A DNA stretch of 6,977 nt from Coriobacteriales bacterium (GTDB lineage Bacteria; Actinomycetota; Coriobacteriia; Coriobacteriales; UBA8131), in assembly GCA_031290695.1 (NCBI GenBank), contig JAITNB010000125.1:1-6977 (forward strand), in the 5' to 3' direction. A program made the position numbers and the translations under genes. Positions 1-5,963 of the stretch are shown here, one piece after another. The notes under the pieces are model-generated. The model was not told where the DNA came from, searched no databases, and worked only from the letters and a program-made list of their open reading frames with translations. Numbering within the stretch: the stretch's first letter is position 1; the number at the start of each line of letters is the position of its first letter.

Positions 1-39
1 AGCGGCTCGTTGTACTAAAGAACAGATGCGGACAAGACC

Positions 40-195
40 GTGGCTGCTCCCGATAAGAAACAAATCCCGCTCAGGCTGTCCAGCTCGCTCTACCGCGATC
101 TGGCAGCCTGGGCCGAAGAAGACTTCCGCTCCGTCAACAGCCAGATCGAGTACCTCCTCACCGAGTGCATACGCAAGCGCAAGAAGGGCAAGTGA
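40..195 (+). CDS. Arc-like ribbon-helix-helix small protein
   Basis: A 51-residue basic protein read from GTG at 40 to TGA at 193. It has the layout of an Arc-type ribbon-helix-helix protein: a short beta strand (KQIPLRLS, residues about 7-14), helix A (SLYRDLAAWAEED) and helix B (VNSQIEYLLTECIRKR), ending in a lysine/arginine tail. Such proteins dimerise and bind DNA as repressors or plasmid/antitoxin regulators; the target here is unknown. The start is doubtful. The frame is closed by TAA at 16-18, the only start codon left is GTG40, and its ribosome binding site is weak (CGGA at 29-32). An ATG at 26-28 is one base out of frame, and a single extra G after it would give M-A-D-K-T-V-A-A, a natural N-terminus. 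The gene may therefore be frameshifted, or the window may carry a one-base error. It converges on the minus-strand ATPase gene at 265. Confidence 0.72.
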   Translation: MAAPDKKQIPLRLSSSLYRDLAAWAEEDFRSVNSQIEYLLTECIRKRKKGK

Positions 196-222
196 GTGAT
201 CAGGGATTATGCAAGCAGTTCC

Positions 223-256
223 GTTCCCAGATTGGCAGCGGCCTTCACCTGGGAAC
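223..256. repeat. Inverted repeat between convergent genes
   Basis: GTTCCCAG at 223-230 is repeated in inverted form as CTGGGAAC at 249-256, with an 18-nt loop. It lies just past the stop codon of the minus-strand ATPase gene, in the gap between two convergent genes. It could fold as a weak transcription terminator, but neither side has a T-run, and the loop is large. It could equally be a chance match or a trace of the left boundary of the inserted ATPase region. Confidence 0.28.
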
Positions 257-264
257 CTTATAGT

Positions 265-1455
265 CTATGGGCGCAGACAGTCCAGTGGTACCACATGCAC
301 CCCGTCGCTGCGGGTATATGCCATACCACCGGCACCGGTTATCGCCATCAGGAATGACGGGGCCTGCGTCTCTCCTGCCAATTTTTTCTGCAGGTCTATC
401 AGATTTTGGGATGCCGCTTCAATTTGACCTGCTCCCAACTTGATTTCTATAGCGCACCAGCGACCATCTGCGCATTGCACGATGACATCTGCTTCGAGCC
501 CGGAGTCATCACGATAATAGGCAACTGTGCCGCCAAAGGACTCTGCATATACCAGCAAATCCCTTACACAAAGGGTTTCAAAGAGCAGTCCGGCAGTCAT
601 GGGATCTTGAAGCAATAGCTCCGGCGTTGCTCCCAAGGCGGCAGCGGCTAATGAAGGGTCTATGAAATACCGCTTGGGAGTTGTACGTATTCTTCTCTTT
701 GATTCCAAGCTCGGCAGCCAGGCCGGCAATTCCTCAATGACGAATATCTGCCTCAGAGCAGCGAGATAGGCCCTGATGCTGTCTATCGATAGCTGCTGGT
801 CGCCCTCATGGGTGCTGACATCATTGTGCAACACAGAAAGTCTGGCGTTAGTTGCTGTGTTGCGCGCCAGGGATCTGAGGACAAGGGCAACCTTTTGACG
901 ATCCCTTGGAATACCGTCAGCGCGGGATATGTCCGACTCAGCGAGCATTGTTATATAGCCTTTAGGAATGAGTAGTTTCTGGGAATCGTCAAGCCAGAGT
1001 GATGCCGGCCATCCACCTCGACATATCAACCATGCCGCTTTTTTGAAGTCCATCTCTGAACGTGTGGAAGCAATGGTTGCACCAGCAAACAATTCCTGCA
1101 GAGAAACCGCGCCTGTCGAATCATCTGTCTCATACGAAGACATCGGCCGCATATGCAGATGCATGAACCGCCCTGTGCCGCTATGGACTGGCTGCTCCTT
1201 TGCGGGTACGGCAGAACCTGTGAAGATGAATAGCCCCGTATCGTGCTCGTCGTCGATAATGCGCCGTGCCTTATCCCATAAAACGGGGGCATCTTGCCAC
1301 TCGTCAACTAGGAGAGGCTTTTGGCCAGTCAAAACAAAGGCTGGGTCTATATCTATTTGCGCACGCACTACAGCATCGGAGATGTCAACGACCGATTGGG
1401 CATGGTGTAAGCCTGTCCAGGTTTTACCATTATGGAAATATTTCCATAACGGCAA
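265..1455 (-). CDS. DUF4143-type P-loop ATPase, N-terminus missing
   Basis: Member of the AAA-like ATPases with a C-terminal DUF4143 domain, a widespread family with mostly unknown cellular role and many accessory copies. Counting from the TTG at 1455-1453 (396 residues), it has GKT at 10-12 (second half of Walker A), LLVDEW at 48-53 (Walker B-like, D51/E52), FTGSA (sensor-1-like) and HSGTGR, then the DUF4143 part with RYFIDPSLA, GLLFETL, EADVIV (D323) and AIEIKLG (E337, K339). The last motifs match a PD-(D/E)xK nuclease-like fold. The C-terminus (SDGVHVVPL) is complete. Family members usually carry about 30 residues plus the first Walker A glycine before GKT. Here the upstream codons run through a palindrome into antisense of the neighbouring ATPase, and the frame closes about ten codons above the TTG. 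Position -5 from the P-loop glycine is Lys, not Gly. There is no convincing start or ribosome binding site, so it is either a truncated pseudogene or a silent cassette. Codon use is more A/T-rich than in the locus to the right. Confidence 0.8.
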   Translation of the reverse strand: MPLWKYFHNGKTWTGLHHAQSVVDISDAVVRAQIDIDPAFVLTGQKPLLVDEWQDAPVLWDKARRIIDDEHDTGLFIFTGSAVPAKEQPVHSGTGRFMHLHMRPMSSYETDDSTGAVSLQELFAGATIASTRSEMDFKKAAWLICRGGWPASLWLDDSQKLLIPKGYITMLAESDISRADGIPRDRQKVALVLRSLARNTATNARLSVLHNDVSTHEGDQQLSIDSIRAYLAALRQIFVIEELPAWLPSLESKRRIRTTPKRYFIDPSLAAAALGATPELLLQDPMTAGLLFETLCVRDLLVYAESFGGTVAYYRDDSGLEADVIVQCADGRWCAIEIKLGAGQIEAASQNLIDLQKKLAGETQAPSFLMAITGAGGMAYTRSDGVHVVPLDCLRP

Positions 1456-1458
1456 GAC
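1421..1458. repeat. Palindrome at the ATPase-ATPase junction
   Basis: The core TTATGGAAATATTTCCATAA (1430-1449) is a perfect 20-bp palindrome. Pairing continues outward to 1421/1458 with mismatches only at 1429/1450, 1426/1453 and 1423/1456. These fall exactly on the third codon positions of N, G and K in the two outward-reading ATPases, so both strands encode V-L-P-L-W-K-Y-F-H-N-G-K-T. The core, in contrast, is identical at every position including third bases. Arms of about 12 bp around an 8-bp AAATATTT centre have the general size of a tyrosine-recombinase core site. That reading is an inference: a fold-back or template-switch rearrangement junction, or an assembly chimera, would look similar. 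Confidence 0.85.
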
Positions 1459-2638
1459 TTCTTCTGCTAAGCAGGTGGCTCAAACGGTTTTTGAGCTTGA
1501 TGTCAGCGAGCCGTCAAGGGTGCTGGCAACACACAAGGAGAGCCTGGCAGCTGTTGATGGGCTGCCGATATTGATAGATGAGTGGTCGCGGGCACCACAA
1601 TCCTGGGATGTAGTACGCAGGATAGTCGATGAGGACGAGCGGCCGGGACACTTCATCCTAACAGGCAGTGCATCAAAAGACAATTTGAACATCCACAGTG
1701 GCGCTGGGCGGATTGCACAATTGCTTATGCGCCCTTTGAGCATGGAAGAAAGAGGTCTTTGCCAACCATGTGTTCGTTTATCAGAGTTGCTTGAAGGCTC
1801 TGTGGATAAGAGCATCTTTGAGCACTGCCCTGTTACCATTAGCGATTATGTTCATGAAATCTATAGTTCGGGTTTTCCCGGTATCCACAGACTGTCAGAT
1901 TCCCTGGTCAAGGTTCAAATCAACGGCTATATCGAAGATATTATCCATAAGGAGTTCCCTGAACAGGGGTTGAAGGTCAGAAAGCCCCAGATTTTGCGCT
2001 CCTGGTTAAAGGCGTACGCTGCCGCTACCGGCTCTACCACTTCGTACACAAAGCTGCTTATTGCATCAACTCCTGGCGAAGACATCCAACCAGCTGCGTC
2101 GACAACCCTTGTGTATCGCAATCTGCTGGATGCGCTGTACATCACCGACCGCATCGAAGCGTGGCTGCCAACCGATAACCACTTCAGCGCTTTGGGCAAA
2201 TCGCCAAAGCACTATCTGGTAGACCCCGCATTAGCCGTCAGGCTGCTTGGCTTGAGTTACTCCAGCCTGATAAGCGATAACAAGAAGCCTCTTGGCAAGC
2301 AAAAGGAGACTTCAATGCTTGGACGGTTATTTGAGAATCTCGTGGCCAGCTCTCTAAAGACATATTGTCAGAGCAATGATGCCGAGCTGTATCATTTGCG
2401 CACCCCAGCTGGAGACCATGAGGTTGATTTCATTATCGTCAAAGGCAACAGGATCCTCGGTATCGAGGTAAAGCTGGCACACGAGGTTTCTCGTGATGAT
2501 GTGAAGCACCTTGACTGGCTCTCTTCCAAACTGGATGCTGCTAACAGGGTCACGAAGGTCATTATCAATACCGGGGAATATGCCTACCAGAGAGCAGATG
2601 GCGTAGTTGTGATTCCCCTGGCTCTGCTGGGAGCTTGA
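1421..2638 (+). CDS. DUF4143-type P-loop ATPase, N-terminus missing
   Basis: A second, diverged member of the ATPase/DUF4143 family, reading away from the first. Recognisable homology starts at GKT (1451-1459). It continues with ILIDEW (Walker B-like), HFILTGSAS, IHSGAGRIAQLLMRPLSM, KHYLVDPALAVRLLG, LGRLFENLV, HEVDF (Asp codon 2426-2428) and GIEVKLA (Glu 2465-2467, Lys 2471-2473). The last residues form the PD-(D/E)xK-like core of DUF4143. The C-terminus (ADGVVVIPLALLGA) is intact. The frame stays open upstream to an ATG at 968, but 968-1420 is only the antisense of the first ATPase gene and shows no family features. That 556-residue reading is therefore probably an artefact, and the true N-terminal segment is absent. 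Position -5 from the P-loop glycine is Lys rather than Gly, so as it stands the Walker A is defective. No in-frame ATG with a ribosome binding site lies near the junction. It may be a pseudogene or a silent cassette awaiting a 5' segment. The stop codon abuts an M24 peptidase remnant. Confidence 0.8.
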   Translation, partial: VLPLWKYFHNGKTSSAKQVAQTVFELDVSEPSRVLATHKESLAAVDGLPILIDEWSRAPQSWDVVRRIVDEDERPGHFILTGSASKDNLNIHSGAGRIAQLLMRPLSMEERGLCQPCVRLSELLEGSVDKSIFEHCPVTISDYVHEIYSSGFPGIHRLSDSLVKVQINGYIEDIIHKEFPEQGLKVRKPQILRSWLKAYAAATGSTTSYTKLLIASTPGEDIQPAASTTLVYRNLLDALYITDRIEAWLPTDNHFSALGKSPKHYLVDPALAVRLLGLSYSSLISDNKKPLGKQKETSMLGRLFENLVASSLKTYCQSNDAELYHLRTPAGDHEVDFIIVKGNRILGIEVKLAHEVSRDDVKHLDWLSSKLDAANRVTKVIINTGEYAYQRADGVVVIPLALLGA

Positions 2639-2639
2639 A

Positions 2640-2822
2640 AACCTTCAACAAATGCTCAAGCCCGGCATGACCGGCAAGGAGGCCAACCAGGTGGCCGTCG
2701 ACGTGATTGCGGCGGCGGGCCACGGCGAATACTTCACCCACTCGCTCGGCCACGGTGTGGGCATCGAGGTACACGAGGCCCCCAACCTTGTCAAATCATC
2801 TAGCACGGAAAGCGAAAAGTGA
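2640..2822 (+). pseudogene. M24 (aminopeptidase P-like) peptidase remnant
   Basis: About 60 codons of the C-terminal catalytic domain of a creatinase-fold (M24) Xaa-Pro peptidase: LKPGMTGKEAN, VIAAAGHGEYF, then HSLGHGVGIEVHEAPNL. HSLGHG contains the family's metal-site histidine motif, and HEAP is the following conserved segment. The usual upstream metal-binding aspartates and roughly 250 residues are absent, because the preceding sequence belongs to the ATPase gene. After HEAPNL the frame runs into unrelated residues and a TGA at 2820-2822, so the downstream glutamate metal ligands are lost too. An ATG at 2652 is in frame but lacks a convincing ribosome binding site. The piece is cut on both sides, which suggests that the ATPase region landed in or beside a peptidase gene, followed by deletion. 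It cannot be active. Confidence 0.8.
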
Positions 2823-2833
2823 CATCACGTATC

Positions 2834-2868
2834 CCGTTCACACTCCGTTTAAAAACTCGTGCTACCAT
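2834..2868 (+). promoter_or_regulatory. Putative promoter and regulator site of the response regulator gene
   Basis: CCGTTCAC (2834-2841) and CCGTTTAA (2845-2852) form a direct repeat with an 11-bp period, one helical turn, the arrangement typical of OmpR-family binding sites. TTCACA (2837-2842, 5 of 6 to the -35 consensus) and TACCAT (2863-2868, 4 of 6 to the -10 consensus) could form a weak promoter with a long 20-bp spacer, as expected if an activator is needed. Similar repeats occur upstream of 4864, which points to autoregulation. The promoter elements are tentative; the repeats are directly visible. Confidence 0.4.
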
Positions 2869-2933
2869 CTACTTGTACCGCTCGCCACAGCCCGTGCCGC
2901 CCGCCACCGCCCACCACCGCAGGGGAGCAGCTA

Positions 2934-3611
2934 ATGAGCAAGATCATGGTAGTCGACGACGACCTCTACATCCGGGAGCTTGTGTGTACGCTCTTGCGCA
3001 ACAACGGCTTCGAGGTCTGTGAGGCACGTGACGGGCGTGACGCGCTGCAAGGCATCACGGAGGCCTCGCCCGACCTGGCCATCGTCGACATCATGATGCC
3101 CAACATGGACGGCTTCGAGCTCTGCAAGCACCTGCGCCGCTACTACGAGGACCTGCCCATACTCATGCTCACCGCGAAGAACCAGCTCAGCAACAAGGTT
3201 CAGGGCTTCGAACAGGGTGCCGACGACTACGTGACCAAGCCCTTCGAGAACGACGAGCTGCTTGCGCGCATCAAGGCGCTTCTGCGCAGGTACAAGATAG
3301 AGAAGTCGCAGGTGGTAACGGTGGGCGCCGTCACCATCGACCGCAACAGCCACTGCATCATCCAGGGCGACGCGCGCGAGGACATCCCCTTGAAGGAGTT
3401 CGAGCTGCTGTTCAGGCTCGCGAGCTTTCCCGGCCGCACCTTTGCGCGCAGCCAGCTTATCGAGGACATCTGGGGCTACGACTTTGACGGCAACGAGCGC
3501 ACGCTCGACGTGCATATCAGCCGCCTGCGCGAGCGCTTCCCGCAGGAGCAGTCCCGCTTCAAGATAGCCACGCTGCGCGGTCTGGGCTACCGTTTGGAGG
3601 TCGGGCCATGA
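2934..3611 (+). CDS. OmpR-family response regulator
   Basis: A 225-residue two-component DNA-binding regulator. Receiver domain (1-115): acidic triad D8-D9-D10, phospho-acceptor D52 in VDIMMPNMDG, T80 in LMLTA, and K102 in VTKPF. All key residues are present, so normal phosphorylation is expected. The C-terminal winged-helix domain (about 130-225) includes KEFELLFRLASFPGRTFARSQL, the recognition-helix segment RTLDVHISRLRERF, and the ending LRGLGYRLE. The start ATG2934 is chosen because AGGGGAG at 2921-2927 sits 6 nt upstream and the protein then begins at the usual MSKIMVVDDD; the frame opens earlier without support. Its stop overlaps the kinase start (ATGA, 3608-3611), so the two are co-translated. 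Cognate kinase: the next gene. Likely targets are its own promoter and the ABC genes at 4864-6838, judged from shared upstream repeats. Confidence 0.95.
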   Translation: MSKIMVVDDDLYIRELVCTLLRNNGFEVCEARDGRDALQGITEASPDLAIVDIMMPNMDGFELCKHLRRYYEDLPILMLTAKNQLSNKVQGFEQGADDYVTKPFENDELLARIKALLRRYKIEKSQVVTVGAVTIDRNSHCIIQGDAREDIPLKEFELLFRLASFPGRTFARSQLIEDIWGYDFDGNERTLDVHISRLRERFPQEQSRFKIATLRGLGYRLEVGP

Positions 3612-4756
3612 GGCAGTTGAGAGGCCCCGGCCGGCCCAAACGCCCGAGCCGCTACACAAACCACCCCGATCCTGCGGCCTCCCACCCCCAGCCCAGCGGC
3701 CCCCTCAGACGCGTCGCTGCTGTCCTCAGCGTGGTCGCCGCCTTCGCCGCGAGCTACATCCTCGCGTACTTTGTCACGCAACGGCTCTTTTCCCTCATCG
3801 GCTTTCACCAGCCCCTCGCCGTGTTCCTCCTCACCGTTCTGCTGGGCTACGTTGTCTTCTTCGTGGGCTTCGCCCTCCTCCACGCCGCGCGCAACACGAT
3901 GTCGGCAGAGCGCATCGACCCCTATGAGCAGGTCCTCGAAGCAATCGACCGCATGGCGCAAGGCGACTTCAACGTCGTCATCGACACCTGGGACAACGCC
4001 TGGCACGACGACCTCGCCGGGGCCATCAACCGCATGGCCCGCGAGCTGGGCTCGATGGAGGGCCTGCGCCAGGAGTTTATCTCCAACGTCTCGCACGAGA
4101 TACAGTCCCCCCTCACCTCCATCGCCGGCTACGCCGCCCTGCTCAAGGACGACGCCCTCGCCCCCGAGCAGCGCCAGCGCTACCTCGCCGTCATCGAGGC
4201 CGAGAGCCGCCGCCTCTCCAACCTCAGCGACAACCTCCTCAAGCTCTCGTCCCTCGAGTCGCGGGAGGACCCGCTCGCCCCCACGCCCTACCCCCTTGAC
4301 AAGCAGCTCGAGAGCATCGCCCTCATGCTCGAGCCCCAGTGGGCTGCCAAGCACATCGACCTCGAGGCCCGCCTCGACCACGTCACGTTCACCGGCGACG
4401 AGGCCCTCCTCTCGCAACTCTGGATCAACCTCCTTCACAACGCCATCAAGTTCACCCCCCCAAACGGTGCGATAACCCTCACCCTCTCCCAAAGGGAAGC
4501 TGTGGATAAAACCGACACCCCCACCCCTCAAACCGTCTTCACCATCACCGACACCGGCATAGGCATCGCGCTCGAAGACCAGCCCCACATCTTCGAGCGC
4601 TTCTACAAGGTAGACAAGGCCCGCGACCGCACCCTGGGCGGCAACGGCCTGGGGCTCTCGCTCGCCAAGAAGATAGTAGAGCTCCACGGCGGCTACTTCG
4701 AGGTAGAGAGCGCCCCCGGCAAAGGCACCGCCTTCACCGTCGTGTTGCCCAATTGA
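3608..4756 (+). CDS. Sensor histidine kinase, intramembrane-sensing type
   Basis: A 382-residue membrane histidine kinase. A basic, proline-rich cytoplasmic N-terminus (1-35) is followed by two membrane helices (about 36-58 and 69-92) joined by only about ten residues. There is no extracellular sensor domain, so the stimulus is probably sensed in or at the membrane, as in small-loop kinases linked to ABC transporters. A HAMP-like linker (about 95-150) leads to the H-box FISNVSHEIQSPLTSI with phospho-acceptor H163. Catalytic domain: N-box NLLHNAIKF (274-282), G1 DTGIGI (315-320), F-box FERFYKVD (329-336) and G2 GGNGLGL (344-350). All boxes are intact. The Q166-S167 variant of the usual HEIKTPL is common in Gram-positive kinases. 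A short hydrophilic, proline/threonine-containing insertion (about 295-309) lies between N and G1. It is translationally coupled to the regulator by a 4-nt overlap. Confidence 0.94.
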   Translation: MRQLRGPGRPKRPSRYTNHPDPAASHPQPSGPLRRVAAVLSVVAAFAASYILAYFVTQRLFSLIGFHQPLAVFLLTVLLGYVVFFVGFALLHAARNTMSAERIDPYEQVLEAIDRMAQGDFNVVIDTWDNAWHDDLAGAINRMARELGSMEGLRQEFISNVSHEIQSPLTSIAGYAALLKDDALAPEQRQRYLAVIEAESRRLSNLSDNLLKLSSLESREDPLAPTPYPLDKQLESIALMLEPQWAAKHIDLEARLDHVTFTGDEALLSQLWINLLHNAIKFTPPNGAITLTLSQREAVDKTDTPTPQTVFTITDTGIGIALEDQPHIFERFYKVDKARDRTLGGNGLGLSLAKKIVELHGGYFEVESAPGKGTAFTVVLPN

Positions 4757-4818
4757 CACCGGGCTTTACCTCCCGTTTACGTTCACACACAGCTCCGTTT
4801 ACATTCGCCCCTTATCTT
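4753..4818 (+). promoter_or_regulatory. Putative regulated promoter of the small-protein/ABC operon
   Basis: In the 107-nt gap after the kinase gene, CCGTTTACGTTCAC (4773-4786) and CCGTTTACATTCGC (4795-4808) form a direct repeat 22 bp apart, two helical turns. Each half is itself a hexamer pair (GTTTAC-GTTCAC and GTTTAC-ATTCGC). The same hexamers occur upstream of the response regulator gene. TATCTT at 4813-4818 is a plausible -10 just downstream of the second repeat, without a good -35, which suits an activator-dependent promoter. A perfect TTGACA (4753-4758) overlaps the kinase stop codon, but only a poor -10 lies at the right spacing. Binding by the neighbouring regulator is an inference. 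Confidence 0.45.
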
Positions 4819-4863
4819 GGAATCCTCCCCATAAGCGGAGCAACACAAGAACGGAGGCTCAAC

Positions 4864-5028
4864 ATGACACAGAGTGAACAGGAATCCATCGTACAGCGCT
4901 ATCTTGCACAGGAGCGTTGTGGCGGCTGCAAGTGCAACTGCACGCTTGCACAGCCCCAGTGTAAGCGTGGATGGCACAAGGCCCGTATGCAGAAGTTCCA
5001 GTTTGGGAGTGCCTTATGGAGGCGCTAA
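4864..5028 (+). CDS. Cysteine-rich 54-residue protein of unknown function
   Basis: A 54-residue soluble protein read from ATG4864, with GGAGG at 4853-4857 placed 6 nt upstream; the frame opens further back but only without a ribosome binding site. An acidic/polar N-terminal helix (MTQSEQESIVQRYLAQE) is followed by five cysteines at C19, C22, C24, C26 and C33 (C-x2-C-x-C-x-C-x6-C), then K-R-G-W-H and a basic, aromatic tail. The cysteine spacing with nearby H38 suggests binding of a metal or Fe-S cluster, or redox-active thiols, but I recognise no named family. There is no signal peptide or membrane segment. Its stop lies 13 nt inside the ABC ATPase gene, so translation is coupled. It sits between the kinase and its transporter, so it could be an accessory sensor or a transporter regulator. 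Its strong ribosome binding site, coupling and dense motif argue that it is a real gene. Confidence 0.75.
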   Translation: MTQSEQESIVQRYLAQERCGGCKCNCTLAQPQCKRGWHKARMQKFQFGSALWRR

Positions 5029-5963
5029 TCGAGGTACAAAACCTCACCAAGAAGTATGCGGGTGCCAAGGAGCTGGCGGTCGACGATGTGAGCTTTACCG
5101 TGGGTAAGGGCGAGTTCTTCGCCTTCCTCGGCCCCAACGGCGCTGGCAAGACCACGACCATCTCCATCCTCACCACAACGCTCGCAAAGACGTCCGGCAT
5201 CGTGCGCATCGCCGGCCTCGACCTCGAGCGCGACACCCGCCGCATACGTCAGCAGGTGGGCATCATCTTTCAAAAGCCCAGCTTCGACAAGGCCCTCTCT
5301 GCCGAGGAGAACATCCGGTTCCATGCCTGCCTCTACGGCGTCGCCCCCTACCGTCCAACCTTCAAGATGATGCCCGAGTCCTACCGCACCCGCGTTGTCG
5401 AGCTTGCGTGTATCGTGGGCATCGAAGACAAGCTTTTCAAGCCCATCGGCAAGCTCTCAGGCGGCATGCAGCGCAAGCTCGAGATCGTGCGCAGCCTTAT
5501 CCACACCCCCGCCATCCTCTTCCTCGACGAGCCCACGCAGGGCCTCGACGCCACCAGCCGCCGCTCGCTGTGGGACTACATCAATACGGTGCGCCACGAG
5601 CAAGGCACCACGGTGTTCCTCACCACGCACTACATCGAGGAGGCCGAGGGCGTCGACCAGGTGTGCATCATCAACCGCGGCACCGTAGGGTTCTGCGGCA
5701 CTCCCGAGCAAATGAAGGGCCAACTCCTCCACCGCGAACTGCTTTTAGATGCGTGTGACCGCGGGCTTCTCCTTGAACAGCTCGCCGCCCTTGGCCTCAA
5801 GGCCGTTGTCGAGAAGCACATCGTGGTCCCGTATCAGGGGATGCCCGAGCAAGACATCATCGCACAGCTCAACGTACGCCTCAGCACCCTGCAGATCAAC
5901 GAGCCCTCGCTTGAGGATGCCTATGTTGAACTGCTGGCCAAGACAGAAAGGACCGCAGCATGA
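5016..5963 (+). CDS. ABC transporter ATP-binding protein (DrrA-like exporter)
   Basis: A 315-residue ATPase subunit of an ABC-2 type exporter. It carries Walker A GPNGAGKT (39-46), Q-loop Q86 in FQKPSFD, signature LSGGM (147-151), Walker B LFLDEP (D171, E172), the D-loop GLD (176-178) and switch H205 in TTHYIEEAE. The roughly 100-residue C-terminal extension ending in EPSLEDAYVELL is typical of the DrrA/NodI-type subfamily, which exports drugs, lipids or other small molecules. All catalytic residues are present. ATG5016 is chosen because GGGAG (5005-5009) lies 6 nt upstream and the protein then opens with the family's usual beta strand (IEVQNLTKKY); an earlier in-frame start would lie inside the small cysteine-rich gene. 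It overlaps that gene by 13 nt and the permease by 4 nt. It likely works as a dimer with two copies of the permease. The substrate is unknown. Confidence 0.95.
   Translation: MEALIEVQNLTKKYAGAKELAVDDVSFTVGKGEFFAFLGPNGAGKTTTISILTTTLAKTSGIVRIAGLDLERDTRRIRQQVGIIFQKPSFDKALSAEENIRFHACLYGVAPYRPTFKMMPESYRTRVVELACIVGIEDKLFKPIGKLSGGMQRKLEIVRSLIHTPAILFLDEPTQGLDATSRRSLWDYINTVRHEQGTTVFLTTHYIEEAEGVDQVCIINRGTVGFCGTPEQMKGQLLHRELLLDACDRGLLLEQLAALGLKAVVEKHIVVPYQGMPEQDIIAQLNVRLSTLQINEPSLEDAYVELLAKTERTAA

Noticed and set aside
1430..1449. The palindrome as a transcription terminator
   Set aside because: It is A/T-rich, has no loop and no following T-run, and lies between two divergent reading frames, so there is nothing upstream to terminate.
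1432..1449. Five-codon open frame ATG...TAA (M-E-I-F-P) present on both strands of the palindrome
   Set aside because: A direct consequence of the palindrome; too short and without a ribosome binding site.
2931..3659. 242-codon minus-strand open frame opposite the response regulator gene
   Set aside because: Shadow of a GC-biased gene; no recognisable motif and no ribosome binding site.
3771..4475. Ser/Pro/Thr-rich plus-strand open frame inside the kinase gene
   Set aside because: Out-of-frame reading of C-rich codons, low complexity, overlapped by a well-supported kinase.
3587..4759. 390-codon minus-strand open frame opposite the histidine kinase gene
   Set aside because: It mirrors a high-GC gene. 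The translation is a low-complexity run of Gly, Val, Glu and Leu with no domain, while the plus strand has every kinase motif.
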